A DNA stretch of 64,000 nt from Demequina sediminis. GTDB lineage: Bacteria; Actinomycetota; Actinomycetes; Actinomycetales; Demequinaceae. This document shows, one piece after another, positions 12,578-24,765 of this stretch (the first letter of the stretch is position 1; each line of letters starts with the position of its first letter). Location: assembly GCF_030296675.1 (NCBI RefSeq), contig NZ_AP027736.1, forward strand, positions 1,984,001 to 2,048,000. Reading direction: 5' to 3'. Below the pieces are notes generated by a model. It saw only the letters and a list, made by a program, of their open reading frames with translations, was not told the origin of the DNA and did no database searches. Position numbers and translations under genes: made by a program.

Positions 12578-13443
12578 GAGACTCTCGCGCTCCACATGCG
12601 GGCGATCCCGTCCTCGAGCTCGACGCGAGCGCGCCAACCGAGCGACTCATGCGCGAGGGACATGTCGAGCCACGTCGAGGCGGGGTCGATCGCGCGCGGG
12701 TCGACCATCTCGATCACCGCGTCACGCGGCGCGGCCGTGTCGCGCACGAGTCCCGCGAGGTCGCCGAGGCGGGTGGGGTGCCCCGATCCGAGGTTGAGGA
12801 CCGTGGGCGCATCGGGACGCTCGACGATTGCCGCGACGGCGTCCGCGATGTCGTCGACATAGATGAAGTCTCGCTGCGCGTCGCCGGTTCCGAACAGGCG
12901 AATCGGCTCTCCCGCGAGCACCGCGTCCATCCAGATCGCAAGGACACCCTGGCCTCCGTTGCCCTGCTGGCCCGGGCCGTACGCGTTCGCGAGGCGCACG
13001 AGCGTCGCGGGCACGCCGGCGGCATGGACGATGTCCTCTTGAGCGAGCTTGTACGCACCGTACGCGTTGGCCGGATGGGGCACGTCGCCCTCCCGGAAGG
13101 GAGGACGCAGGGGCGGGCCATAGACCGCGCCGCCCGACGACAGCAGCACGAGGCGTGGGCTGCGCGGCTGCGCGGCCAGCGCCTCCACACATGCGGCGAA
13201 CTCGGCGAGATCGGACTCGACCAGGTCGGGTCGCTGCTGCGCGAGCGCCGGCGTGAGCGACCCCGCCGCCCACACGACCGTGTGGACCTGCGCGGCATCG
13301 TCCGCCCACACGCCGTCCGACAGAAGCGGATTCTCCCTGGTGAAACGCGCCACCGCGTGGCCCCGGCGCTCGAGTTCCCGAGAGATCGGGCCGCCAAGGA
13401 AGCCCCGCGCTCCCACCACGGCCACGTCGTATGATTTGCGCAA
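12574..13443 (-). CDS. NAD-dependent epimerase/dehydratase (UDP-glucose 4-epimerase-like)
   Basis: 289-residue extended short-chain dehydrogenase. The nucleotide-binding GARGFLG is at 11-17, the Ser region LLSSGGAVYG at about 100-109 and the YGAYK active-site pair Tyr128/Lys132. RDFIYVDDIADAV is typical of sugar-nucleotide epimerases. The substrate is unknown but is likely a nucleotide sugar, since the neighbours are a glycosyltransferase (divergent, 32 bp between starts) and rmlBA. It is translationally coupled to the YbhN-like gene. Confidence 0.87.
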   Translation of the reverse strand: MRKSYDVAVVGARGFLGGPISRELERRGHAVARFTRENPLLSDGVWADDAAQVHTVVWAAGSLTPALAQQRPDLVESDLAEFAACVEALAAQPRSPRLVLLSSGGAVYGPPLRPPFREGDVPHPANAYGAYKLAQEDIVHAAGVPATLVRLANAYGPGQQGNGGQGVLAIWMDAVLAGEPIRLFGTGDAQRDFIYVDDIADAVAAIVERPDAPTVLNLGSGHPTRLGDLAGLVRDTAAPRDAVIEMVDPRAIDPASTWLDMSLAHESLGWRARVELEDGIARMWSARVS

Positions 13444-13475
13444 CCGTCGTGTCCTTTCAGATTGGATCTCATCCT

Positions 13476-14657
13476 ATGGCCTCCCGGCGCCTGCTCATCT
13501 TGACGTCGACGATGCCGGCGAGAGAGGGCGACGGGACCCCGGCATTCGTCGCGGACCTGTCCGCTCAGCTTGCCCAGGACTTCGAGGTGCGCATCCTCGC
13601 GCCCGCGGTTCCCGGTGCTCCGGCGCGCACGCGACTCGACGATCGCGTCGAGGTCATCCGCTACCGCTACTTCCCGCGCCGTTGGGAGGACCTCGCCGAC
13701 GGCGCGATTCTGGAGAACGTGCGCGCCAAGCGTTCACGCCTCATGCAGGTGCCCCCGCTGCTCGCCGGCCTCGCCTGGGCGGTGCGCTCGCAGGTGAGGG
13801 AGTTCCGGCCCGATGCCATCCACGCGCATTGGGTGATCCCGCAGGGAGTGGTCGCGACCGGCGTGGCCCGCTCCGTGCCGCTGGTCATCACGACGCTCGG
13901 AGGAGACCTCTATGCGCTCGAGAACGGAGCGGCGACGGCCCTCAAGCGCCGGGCGCTCCGGCACGCGCGTGCGGTCACCGTGATGAACGAAGACATGAGG
14001 GAGCGCGCCATCGCTTTGGGCGCCGACCCCGCCACCACGCATGTGATGCCCATGGGCGCGCGGCTGGCGACGCTCGAGGCCACGACCGCGCGCGAGGTCG
14101 CGCCGCCGTCGCGCAGGCATCCGGTGCGGGTCCTCGCCGTGGGTCGATTGGTCGAGAAGAAGGGCTTCGACGTCCTCCTGGCCGCGCTGCGGGCCGCCCA
14201 GTCGCGGCTTGAGCTCGTGATCGTGGGCGATGGCCCCGAGCGAGCCACACTCGAGGCGGCCGCGGCGGGTCTGCCAGTGAAGTTCTTGGGACAGTTGGGC
14301 CGCGCGGAACTCAACGCGCAGTACGATCAGGCGGCGATCGCGGTGTTCCCCTCCCGCCGCGCATCGACGGGCGACCAGGACGGGCTGCCCGTCGCGATGC
14401 TCGAGGCCATGGGAGCCGGCTGCGCCGTGATCGCCTCGGACCTGCCCGGACTCAACGAGGCGATCGAGGAGGGCCACTCGGGCGCCTTGGTGCCGCCTGG
14501 TGACGTCGCCGCGCTCGCCCGCACCATCGAGGTGGTCGCGGAGGACGCGGAACTGCGCGCCTCACTCGGCGCGGCGGCGCGTGAGCGTGCCCAGACCTAC
14601 TCGATTGACGCGGTGGGCGCGGGTTACCGCGCCCTGTTCCACGGCATCGTCTCCTAA
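13476..14657 (+). CDS. Glycosyltransferase family 4-like (GT-B fold)
   Basis: 393 residues from ATG 13476; a longer frame exists upstream but would run into the divergent gene. The N-terminal acceptor domain has HAHWVIPQG and TTLGGDLYALENG. The C-terminal nucleotide-sugar domain has VGRLVEKKGFDVLL, IVGDGPER and DGLPVAMLEAMGAG, the GT4 E-x7-E region. It should transfer a sugar from a nucleotide donor to a lipid or polysaccharide acceptor at the cytoplasmic membrane face. The acceptor is unknown. Confidence 0.88.
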   Translation: MASRRLLILTSTMPAREGDGTPAFVADLSAQLAQDFEVRILAPAVPGAPARTRLDDRVEVIRYRYFPRRWEDLADGAILENVRAKRSRLMQVPPLLAGLAWAVRSQVREFRPDAIHAHWVIPQGVVATGVARSVPLVITTLGGDLYALENGAATALKRRALRHARAVTVMNEDMRERAIALGADPATTHVMPMGARLATLEATTAREVAPPSRRHPVRVLAVGRLVEKKGFDVLLAALRAAQSRLELVIVGDGPERATLEAAAAGLPVKFLGQLGRAELNAQYDQAAIAVFPSRRASTGDQDGLPVAMLEAMGAGCAVIASDLPGLNEAIEEGHSGALVPPGDVAALARTIEVVAEDAELRASLGAAARERAQTYSIDAVGAGYRALFHGIVS

Positions 14658-14667
14658 CGCGGCGGCG

Positions 14668-16541
<1,874 letters not shown>

Positions 16542-16701
16542 GGGGGCCATTGTGCCGTGTAGCGTGTGGGTTAGGCCAGCCGCGAGCGCGGCGGCGGCGC
16601 GCCACGTGCCGAACCCCTCCTTCGAGACGCGTCGCGCACGATGCGTGCGCCTAGGACGAAGGTGCGCGACGACTCCCCATGCAAGCGCGTACATTGTCCT
16701 C

Positions 16702-19174
16702 GTGATCGAGAACACGCCCCCCGTGGCCGCCCGTGAGCACACCGTCGAGAGCTTCACCCGCGAGTTCCTGCGCGAACTCAACTTCGGCCAGGGCGTCGAC
16801 CTGGACCGAGCATCGGCCAACGACAAGTACCTCGCGCTGTCGCGCACCGTGCGTCACTACCTCACCACCCGGTGGCTCGAGACGCTGCGCAACCAGTACC
16901 GCGACCAGGCGAAGACCGTCGCGTATCTGTCCGCGGAGTTCCTGCTGGGGCCCCAGCTCGAGAACGCGATGCTCGCGGCCGATCTCGATGAGATCGCGAA
17001 CGAGTCGCTGCGCGCGCTGGGCGTCGACCTCGACGAGCTGCGCGCCCTCGAGATCGAGCCCGGCCTGGGCAACGGCGGCCTGGGCCGCCTCGCGGCATGC
17101 TTCATCGATTCCCTCGCAACCCTCAACGTGCCGTCCGTCGGCTACGGCATCCGCTACGAGTACGGCATCTTCCGTCAGACCTTCGAGGACGGCGCTCAGG
17201 TCGAGAAGCCGGACACGTGGCTGCGCCTGGGATCGCCGTGGGAGCTGCCGCACCCCGAGCACGCGGTCGAGGTCTCCTTTGGAGGCCACACGGTCGAGGC
17301 CGAGGGCGGCAACGATGGCGCGCGCACCTGGGTGCCCGACTGGCGTGTCGCCGCGGTGCCCTACAACTACATGGTGCCCGGCTACCGCAACGGACGCGTC
17401 AACACGCTGCGCCTGTGGAGCGCGCGCGCGACGCACGAGTTCGACCTGCAGATCTTCAACGCCGGCGACTACGCCGAGGCCGTGCGCGCACGCACGTTCG
17501 CGGAGAACATCTCCAAGGTGCTCTACCCCGAGGACTCCACGCCGCAGGGCAAGGAACTGCGCCTGCAGCAGCAGTACTTCTTTGTCGCGGCCTCGCTGCG
17601 CGACTTCCTCGAGACGGTGCTTCCCGCGGACTTCGACCTGCACCGCCTCCCCGACCGCATCACGTGGCAGCTCAACGACACGCACCCGGTGATCGCGGTG
17701 CCCGAGCTCATGCGCATCCTCGTCGACGAGCGCGGGTGGGACTGGGCCGATGCCTGGGCCGTGACCCAGAAGGTGTTCGCCTACACGTGCCACACGCTCC
17801 TGCCCGAGGCGCTCGAGGTGTGGTCCGTCGACCTGCTGGGCCGCCTGCTGCCGCGCCACCTCGAGATCATCTACCGGATCAACGAGGAGTTCATCGAGGA
17901 GGTGCGCGCCGCGTTCCCCGGGGACGAGCTGCGCGTGCGGCGCATGTCGATCATCGCGGAGCAGCCCGAGCGTGCGGTGCGCATGGCACACCTCGCGACC
18001 GTCGCGGGCTTCAAGGTCAACGGCGTCGCGGAGCTGCACTCGCAGCTGCTCGCGGACAAGGTGCTGCACGACTTCGCGCAGATGTGGCCGGGCAAGTTCA
18101 CCAACGTCACCAACGGCGTGACCCCCGTCGCTTCGTGCGCCTCGCGAACCCGGGGTTGTCGGGGCTCATCACCGAGGCGATCGGCGACGGCTGGATCACC
18201 GACCTCGAGCAGCTGCGGGGCCTCGAGCCGCTCGCGGACGACGCCGAGTTCCGCCGCCGCTTCCGCGAGATCAAGGCCGCCAACAAGCGCCACTTCGCGG
18301 ACGTGCTCCTCGCGCGTGACGGCATCGAGATCGCGGGAGACGCGATGGTCGACGCGATGGTCAAGCGCCTGCACGAGTACAAGCGACAGAGCCTCAAGCT
18401 GCTGCACATCGTGTCGCTCTACGAGGGCATCACCTCGGGACGCATCCCGCTCGACGCGGTCACCCCACGTACGTTCGTGTTCGGCGCCAAGGCCGCGCCG
18501 GGATACGTGCGCGCCAAGGAGACCATCGCGCTCATCAACGCGGTGGGTGCCACGATCAACGCGGACGCCTCGCTCCAGGGCCGACTCAAGGTCGCCTTCC
18601 CCGCGAACTACAACGTGACGCTCGCGGAGGACCTCGTGCCCGCCGCGGACCTGTCCGAGCAGATCTCGCTCGCGGGCAAGGAGGCGTCGGGCACGGGCAA
18701 CATGAAGTTCGCGCTCAACGGCGCCCTCACGGTGGGCACCGACGACGGCGCGAACGTCGAGATCCGCAAGCTCGTGGGCGACGAGAACTTCTTCCTCTTC
18801 GGCATGACCGAGCCCGAGGCGGCGGACCTGTCCGCACGCGGCTACGATCCCGGCGCGTACTACGAGTCCGACCCCCAGCTGAAGGCCGCGCTCGACCTGC
18901 TCGCCTCCGGCGTGTTCACGGGCGGAGAGCGCGGCGGCGCGGTGGCGTCGATCTTCGCGAGCCTCACCGAGCGCGACCGCTTCATGGCGCTCGCGGACTT
19001 CCGCTCGTACATGGACGCGCAGTCGCGCGTGGACGCCGCGTACGCGGACCACGAGGCGTGGAGCCGCTCCGCGGTGCTCAACGTCGCGCGCACCGGCTTC
19101 TTCAGCTCGGACCGCTCGATCCAGGACTACCTGGACCGGATCTGGGGGCGCGTCCCGTCACGCAGAACCGCTAG
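16702..19174 (+). CDS. glgP: Glycogen/alpha-glucan phosphorylase
   Basis: GT35 enzyme that releases glucose-1-phosphate from alpha-1,4-glucans. It is about 824 residues after correction, the usual length. The N-terminal part has [18 protein letters not shown]; the PLP site is [17 protein letters not shown]. The start is GTG 16702 ([13 protein letters not shown]). Two breaks are seen. At 18122-18126 a C5 run should be C6 (giving [16 protein letters not shown]). At 19144-19148 a G5 run should be G6, giving the short end RPVTQNR and stopping at 19174. Without the second correction the frame would run on to 19367 through unrelated sequence. The corrected gene overlaps the convergent phosphatase by 17 bp. 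Confidence 0.93.
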
Positions 19175-19667
19175 CGAGGCGTGCGCGGTCCGCGAGCGCC
19201 TCGCGCACGTGGGCGAGGATCCCGTCGACTCCCGCCTCGACCTGCGCGAGCGTCACCCGGAAGTCCTCGGAGGTGCCGTACCAGGGGTCGTCGATGTCGA
19301 GCGCCGGGCCCTGTGCCGCGGGGTCGAACTCGCGGTACAGGCGGATGGGCGCCTCCGGATCGAGTGACCGGAGCCGGCGCGCGTGGGCCGAGGTCATGGC
19401 AAGGACGAGATCGCTCGCGCCCAGGTCCGCGCGCGTGACTTGCCGTGCGGCCCTGCGAGGCACCTGGTAACCGGCCTCCCGGAGCACCGCGGCGGCGCGC
19501 CGGTCGAGCGGCCTGCCGTGCTCCTCATCGCTCACGCCGGTGGAGGTCACCTCGACGCGGTCGCCGAGGCCAGCCTCCGCAAGCCGCGCCTTGAGGACCA
19601 CCTCCGCCATGGGAGAGCGGCAGATGTTGCCGGTGCAGACGGTCATGATGCGAAGCGGTGAGGGCAT
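19158..19667 (-). CDS. Low-molecular-weight protein-tyrosine phosphatase
   Basis: 169 residues. The P-loop CTGNICRS is at 11-18 (nucleophile Cys11, Arg17) and the general acid Asp is in DDPWYG (about 127). It may reverse tyrosine phosphorylation in capsule or exopolysaccharide control, or act in arsenate-type chemistry; the context does not decide. The frame stays open upstream into the S4 gene only because of a frameshift there. The start is taken as ATG 19667 (MPSPLRIMTVCTGN). Confidence 0.93.
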   Translation of the reverse strand: MPSPLRIMTVCTGNICRSPMAEVVLKARLAEAGLGDRVEVTSTGVSDEEHGRPLDRRAAAVLREAGYQVPRRAARQVTRADLGASDLVLAMTSAHARRLRSLDPEAPIRLYREFDPAAQGPALDIDDPWYGTSEDFRVTLAQVEAGVDGILAHVREALADRARLASGSA

Positions 19668-19717
19668 GCCTCCATGATGCCAAGGCCCGCGCGGGCGGAG
19701 CGCCGGCACCGACACCC

Positions 19718-19751
19718 GGCACCGGCCCCGGCACCGGCCCCGGCACCGGCC
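19718..19751. repeat. Short tandem repeat, 12-bp unit
   Basis: Almost three perfect copies of GGCACCGGCCCC between the S4-protein stop and the phosphatase start. Confidence 0.8.
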
Positions 19752-19761
19752 GGGGCCCCCG

Positions 19762-20135
19762 CTAGACCCCCGACCGCCCCCGCAGCCTGTCGATCTGCCT
19801 GCGCTCGCGCTTGGTGGGCCGTCCGGCACCCCGCTCGCGCTGGCCGAACGGCGACGCGAGCTCCTTGGGCGGAGGGGAGGGCTGTGATCGATGTACGCGG
19901 CCGCCGCTACGGGCGCGCCCACGCGCTTGGCGAGCAGCTGCGTCACCTCGACGATCCGCACGCGCTCTCCGCCACGCACCTCAACCCTGTCGCCGGCGCT
20001 CACCCGCACCGCGGGCTTGGCGCGCTCGTCGTTGACGCGCACGTGCCCCGCCCGACAGGCGGCGGTGGCCTGCGAGCGCGTCTTGTACAGGCGCACGGCC
20101 CACACCCACGCGTCCACCCGCACCGACTCAGCCAC
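19762..20135 (-). CDS. S4-domain RNA-binding protein (Hsp15-like)
   Basis: About 124 residues. The N-terminal S4 domain has VRVDAWVWAVRLYKTRSQA and AGHVRVND, the ribosome-associated Hsp15/YlmH type. The C-terminus GRPTKRERRQIDRLRG is typical of actinobacterial members. A one-base contraction at 19874-19877 (G4 for G5) separates the two parts; after correction the protein stops at 19762. Uncorrected, the frame continues into the phosphatase gene and gives a false fusion. Its likely role is binding stalled 50S subunits or rRNA. Confidence 0.88.
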
Positions 20136-20219
20136 CCGCCGAGCCTACGCCGGACGCGCCGCCTCACCCGCGCATCGTCCCCTCCCACGCCGCCGCCGCT
20201 GCGCCCGTACGCTGGGGGA

Positions 20220-20849
20220 ATGCAGACCGTCATCGAGATCATCGGCTGGGTCGGATCGATCCTCATCGTGTGGTCGCTCACGCAGGCGCGGGTGCTGCGG
20301 TTCCGGTGGATGAACTTTGCCGGCTCGGTGATCGCGACCGCCTACAACGTGCTGTTCGAGATCTGGCCGTTCGCGGCGATGAACGGCGCGATCGTCATCA
20401 TCAACGCGTACTGGCTCACCCGCCTGTATCGCGAGCGCCACGACACCGACGTCTACAAGGTGCTCGCGGTGGGCCCCGAGGACCCGTTCCTTCAGCACGT
20501 GCTCGCGACGCATGCGCAGGACATCGCGGCGCATCAGCCCAGCTTCGCCGCGCGGGCGATGTCGCAGGACGGCAGGCGCGCGACCTTTCTCATCACGAGG
20601 GGCGACGAGGCCGTCGGCGTGGTCGCCGTGCGCAACGAGGGCGCGGGCACGGGACTGGTCGAGCTCGACTGGGTCAAGCCGAGATTCCGCGACTTCACGC
20701 CGGGCGAGTTCGTCTATCGTGACTCGGGGGCGCTCAAGCAGGCCGGCTTCCGTCGCGTCGAGATCGACACGCACGAGGCGCTTGACCGCGAGTACCTGCG
20801 GCGCATGGGATTCCAGACCCGCGGCACGCGCTGGGTCCGCGAACTGTAG
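20220..20849 (+). CDS. YgjV-like inner-membrane protein with GNAT-like C-terminal region
   Basis: 209 residues. The first about 75 form three short hydrophobic helices (IGWVGSILIVWSLTQ, FRWMNFAGSVIATAYN, NGAIVIINAYWLTRLYRE) as in the YgjV family. The remaining 130 residues resemble an acyltransferase-type fold (VGVVAVRN, EYLRRMGFQTRG), but the acetyl-CoA loop is not clear. Function unknown. It precedes the threonine aldolase by 23 bp on the same strand. Confidence 0.7.
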   Translation: MQTVIEIIGWVGSILIVWSLTQARVLRFRWMNFAGSVIATAYNVLFEIWPFAAMNGAIVIINAYWLTRLYRERHDTDVYKVLAVGPEDPFLQHVLATHAQDIAAHQPSFAARAMSQDGRRATFLITRGDEAVGVVAVRNEGAGTGLVELDWVKPRFRDFTPGEFVYRDSGALKQAGFRRVEIDTHEALDREYLRRMGFQTRGTRWVREL

Positions 20850-20872
20850 CGCCGGCGTGCCATGATCCTGAG

Positions 20873-21964
20873 GTGAACCAGGTCCACTTCGCCTCCGACA
20901 ACTACGCGTCCGTCCACCCCGAGGTGATCGCCGCGATCATCGCCGCGAACGGCGGCCACGACGTCGCGTATGGGGCGGACGCCGCCACCGCGGCCTTCGA
21001 CGCCGCGATCGCCGCGACCTTCGGCGAGCATGCGCTCGGCTTCCCGGTCTTCAACGGCACGGGAGCGAACATCGTCTCGCTCATGGCCATCAGCCCGCGG
21101 TGGGGCGGCGTGGTGGCCTCGGAGCACGCTCACATCCACGTCGACGAGAACGGCGCCCCCGAGCGCGTGGGCGGCCTCAAGGTGCTGACCCTGCCGTCCA
21201 CGGATGGCCGGCTGCGCCCCGCGCAACTCGAGCGCTACCTGGGAGACTTGGGCGACGAGCACCGCGCGCAGCCCGTGGTGCTGTCCATCACCCAGTCGAC
21301 GGAGCTGGGGACGGTGTACAGCCTCGAGGATCAGCGCGCGCTCGCCGATGCCGCGCACGCCCTGGGCATGCGCGTGCACCTGGATGGCGCGCGCCTCGCG
21401 AATGCGGCCGCGGCGCTGGGCGTGTCGCTCTCGCAGGCCGCGGCCGGCGCCGACATCCTCAGCCTGGGCGGCACCAAGAACGGGGCGATGCTGGGCGAGG
21501 CCGTCGTGGTGCTCGCTCCCGACCTGCGCGACACGCTCGCGCACGACATCCCTTACCTGCGCAAGCAGACCATGCAGTTGGGTTCGAAGATGCGCTACGT
21601 CTCGGCGCAGCTCACGGCGCTGCTCACCTCGACGGACGCGGCGGGCGACCCCCTGTGGCTGCGCAATGCGCGCCACGCGAACGCGATGGCCGCACGGCTG
21701 AGGGCGACCCTCGCCCCGCTCGCGGCCGCGGGCGAGATCCGCTTCACGCAGAAGACCGAGGCCAACGCCGTGTTCGTCGAGCTCCCACGCGCCGCCGCCG
21801 ACGCGGTGCGCGAGCGCTTCCGCTTCTACGACTGGCAGCCCGGCGCCGCCCCCGACACCGTCGAGGCGCGCTGGATGTGCGCATGGGACACGGGGGACGA
21901 TGACGTGGATGGCTTCGCGGCCGCGGTCGCCGAGGCGCTGGGCCGGCCGGGCGGGACGCGCTGA
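20873..21964 (+). CDS. ltaE: Low-specificity L-threonine aldolase
   Basis: 363-residue fold-type I PLP enzyme that cleaves threonine or allo-threonine to glycine and acetaldehyde. It shows NGTGANIVSL, the PLP-contact HLDGARLANAA (Asp171) and the Schiff-base lysine in SLGGTKNGAM (Lys202). The start is GTG 20873. Its product glycine could feed the glycine cleavage system encoded 12 kb away. The stop overlaps the next start by one base (TGATG). Confidence 0.92.
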   Translation: MNQVHFASDNYASVHPEVIAAIIAANGGHDVAYGADAATAAFDAAIAATFGEHALGFPVFNGTGANIVSLMAISPRWGGVVASEHAHIHVDENGAPERVGGLKVLTLPSTDGRLRPAQLERYLGDLGDEHRAQPVVLSITQSTELGTVYSLEDQRALADAAHALGMRVHLDGARLANAAAALGVSLSQAAAGADILSLGGTKNGAMLGEAVVVLAPDLRDTLAHDIPYLRKQTMQLGSKMRYVSAQLTALLTSTDAAGDPLWLRNARHANAMAARLRATLAPLAAAGEIRFTQKTEANAVFVELPRAAADAVRERFRFYDWQPGAAPDTVEARWMCAWDTGDDDVDGFAAAVAEALGRPGGTR

Positions 21965-22356
21965 TGGCGGCCCTGTGCCCGTGCGGAAGCGGCGCATCGT
22001 TCCCCGACTGCTGCCGCCCGTACCTGCGCGGCGAGGCCGACGCCCCCACCGCGGAGGCCCTCATGCGGTCGCGCTACTGCGCCTTCGTGCGCCGCGACGC
22101 GGCGCATCTCGCGCGCACCTGGCACCCGTCTACGCGCCCGCTCGACCTGGAGTCGGAGTTCGAGGATGTGCAATGGCGCGCGCTCGAGGTGCTGTCCGCC
22201 ACAGGCGGCGGTGAGGACGACGACACCGGGACGGTCACCTTCGTCGCGCACTACGCGACGGGCGCGATCTCGATGGGCGCGCACCGTGAGACGAGCCGGT
22301 TTATGCGGGTCGACGGGCGCTGGCTCTACGTCGACGGGGACGTCACCGCGTCCTGA
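21964..22356 (+). CDS. YchJ/UPF0225-type SEC-C motif protein
   Basis: 130 residues. The N-terminal metal-binding CPCGSG...DCC (Cys5, Cys7, Cys16, Cys17) is the SEC-C zinc motif, and an NTF2-like YchJ domain follows (ALMRSRYCAFVRRD). Function unknown. Coupled to the aldolase by a 1-nt overlap. Confidence 0.88.
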   Translation: MAALCPCGSGASFPDCCRPYLRGEADAPTAEALMRSRYCAFVRRDAAHLARTWHPSTRPLDLESEFEDVQWRALEVLSATGGGEDDDTGTVTFVAHYATGAISMGAHRETSRFMRVDGRWLYVDGDVTAS

Positions 22357-22410
22357 CGGAAGCCTTGTGACCCTATGCCCACGCGAGAACTCCGCGGAGG
22401 CCCCACAATA

Positions 22411-23618
22411 GTGCGGCGACCGAGCCCCTCCTCCTCGCGGTTGTTGTCGCGACCGCTCTCGCGTTCGACTTCACCAACGGCTTCCACGACACCGGCAACG
22501 CGATGGCAACCTCGATCGCCACGCGGGCCCTCAAGCCCAAGCAGGCGGTGCTGCTGTCCGCATCCCTCAATCTCGTGGGAGCGTTCCTCTCGCTCGCCGT
22601 GGCCGCCACGATCGCCAAGGGAATCGTCGATGCCGGGGTGGTCACTCTCGACGTGGTGCTCGCCGGACTGGTGGGCGGAATCGTGTGGAACCTGGTGACG
22701 TGGCTGTTCGGGATCCCGTCCAGCTCCTCGCATGCGCTGATCGGCGGCGTGGTGGGAGCCGTGCTGGCCGCGGCCGGCACCGGCGGCGTGCAGTGGGCCG
22801 GCGTGGTGGGCAAGGTGCTCATCCCCGCGCTCGTGGCGCCGCTGGTCGCGATCCTGGTGGGATCGGTCGCGACGTGGCTGGTCGCCCGGATCACTCGCGA
22901 CGTCCCGCAGGAGACCAACGACCGGCTGTTCCGGTGGGGCCAGATCGGGTCCGCGTCGTTGGTTTCGCTCGCGCACGGCACGAATGACGCGCAGAAGTCG
23001 ATGGGCATCATCCTGCTCGCGCTGATCGCGGCGGGCGCCGTGCCCGCGGACTCCGGAGTGCCGTTCTGGGTGATCCTGTCGTGCGCGCTCGTCATGGCGA
23101 TCGGCACCTATCTGGGTGGCTGGCGCGTGATTCGCACGCTGGGCAAAGGCCTCGTGGAGCTGGAGTCGCGGCAGGGCATGGCCGCCGAGACGTCATCGGC
23201 CGCGGTGATCCTGCTGTCGAGCCACTTCGGCTACTCGCTGTCGACCACCCATGTCGCGACCGGCTCGATCCTGGGTTCCGGCGTGGGCATGCGTGGTGCG
23301 CAGGTGCGCTGGTCGGTCGCGGGCCGGATGTTCCTGGCCTGGCTCATCACCGTTCCCGCCGCGGCCGTGGTGGGCGCCGCCGCGTACGGGCTGGACGTGC
23401 TCGTGGGCGGCACCGCAGGGTCCTACGTGGTGTTCGCCGCGCTCGTGGTCATCGCATGGGTGATCTGGGCATGGTCGCGCCGCCACCCGGTGGGACACCA
23501 CAACGTCAACGACGACTGGGAGCCGGCGGACGACAACGAGTCGATCCTGGCCGAGTCGGTCGTCGATCACGATCCTTCGCTCATGACGGTCCCCGCGGAC
23601 CGTGAGCGCGAGCTGTAG
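22411..23618 (+). CDS. pitA: PiT-family inorganic phosphate transporter
   Basis: About 400 residues with ten or more membrane helices. Signature segments are FDFTNGFHDTGNAMATSIATRALKP and the second-half repeat SLAHGTNDAQKSMG. It imports phosphate, probably as a metal-phosphate with protons. The N-terminal frame TEPLLLAVVVATALAFDF has no ATG, GTG or TTG before an upstream stop. A GTG at 22411 becomes the start if one base is missing near 22414, in line with the other one-base losses here. The next small gene lies 11 bp downstream. Confidence 0.9.
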
Positions 23619-23629
23619 GGGGCACGGTC

Positions 23630-23866
23630 ATGGGTGAATTCGTCGAGTGGGGCGCCCTCGCCAACGTGGTCCTCATGGGACTCGTGGTGGGCGCCGGCCT
23701 GCCCACGCTCTTCGCGCTGGGAGTGCGGGCCCTCGCGGGGCCCGGTGCGCGCGATGTCGATGGCCGGGTGCTGCCCGCGCGCAGGCTGGCCTCAGCGGCG
23801 TGTTTCGGAGTGGTGGTGCTCGCGATCGTCGGGGCGATCGCCTACATCGCGGCGGGCGGTCACTAG
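23630..23866 (+). CDS. Small two-helix membrane protein following pitA
   Basis: 78 residues with hydrophobic helices at about 10-33 and 54-75. There is no recognisable domain. Its position suggests an accessory to the phosphate transporter. Confidence 0.75.
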   Translation: MGEFVEWGALANVVLMGLVVGAGLPTLFALGVRALAGPGARDVDGRVLPARRLASAACFGVVVLAIVGAIAYIAAGGH

Positions 23867-24024
23867 CCTCCGCGTCCCTTGACCCGGCACGCGCGCCAGT
23901 TCCGAGACCACCCGCGTGCCGAGCAGCGCCGACCGGGATCGCGGGCGGTCTCCCGAAGAGCCTGCGATCGGGGCCGCGGTGCGACCGACGCGCGCGTCAG
24001 GACGATGCCCGGGCCGGGGATGCA

Positions 24025-24056
24025 AGAAGGCCCCCGAGGTCTCTCGGGGGCCTTCT
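24025..24056. terminator. Bidirectional-looking hairpin terminator
   Basis: Perfect 14-bp stem around AGAAGGCCCCCGAG with a 4-nt loop, between the convergent pitA operon and the exporter cassette. It is the main content of the 336-bp gap at 23867-24202; nothing coding is seen there. Confidence 0.75.
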
Positions 24057-24202
24057 CCTGTGGTCGGCTGTACGGAATGGCCCTGGACCTGGGGCGCCAC
24101 CCAAGGTCGGATGTCCGTCTCTCGCGGCCGGTCGAACGATCTCCCGCGGGTCGGCACACGGCAGCGGCGCCCGGCCGCAGTCCGATCCTCGGCAGCCGCC
24201 AT

Positions 24203-24765
24203 TTAGCGATACCACCTGGCGTCGCGGGCGCGCGCGAGGACCCCGGCCACGCCCGCGCACAGGAACAGCGCCGCGATCCACGTCACCTCCGTCGCGTGAC
24301 CGGCGAGCCACAGCTCGACCTGCCCGCGACCCAGGTTGTTCGCGGCCTCGAGGACGAGTCCCACGAGGAGTACCGGCATCCACGCCAGCCGCGCATCGAT
24401 GGCGGCGGCGACCGCACCAATGCTGAGGAGAAGCACCCACGCGACGTGCTCCGAGGTCCGTCGCGCTGCCACGAGCAGCGGCGCGTACGCACCGAAGGAA
24501 AGCGCCAAGCCGATGCCGACCGTCAGCGCCTGCACCACCACAGGCCTTCGCAACGACGCCGCGTATGAGTCCCACGGAGAACGGATCGCGACGCTGAAGA
24601 GGAGCGCGCTCACCATCACCACGAGCCAGCTCGCCGGAATGCCCTGAGGAAGCACGGGCGTGTCGAGCAACGCTCCCTGCGACAGGTGCCCAACGACCGC
24701 GGCGACCGCCGCAGCGACGACGAGTGGGACGAGGCGCGCGGCCTTCAGTGCGACCCGGATCACGG
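24203..24765 (-). CDS. Multi-helix membrane protein of the exporter cassette
   Basis: 187 residues from GTG 24765 with about six hydrophobic helices (LVPLVVAAAVAAVVGHL, WLVVMVSALLFSVAIR, EVTWIAALFLCAGVAGVLA). The start overlaps the stop of the larger permease (GTGA). It is probably a second membrane subunit of the ABC system. No family recognised. Confidence 0.75.

Noticed and set aside
16651..18069. Long open frame antisense to glgP
   Set aside because: High-GC codon bias leaves opposite frames open. It has no domain, is Arg/His/Val-rich and lies over a clear phosphorylase gene.
19158..20135. A 325-residue fusion of an S4 domain with a tyrosine phosphatase
   Set aside because: The frame exists only because of a one-base loss near 19874. 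The alternative frame gives the exact S4-family C-terminus and a stop before the phosphatase start; the joining region is low-complexity repeat.
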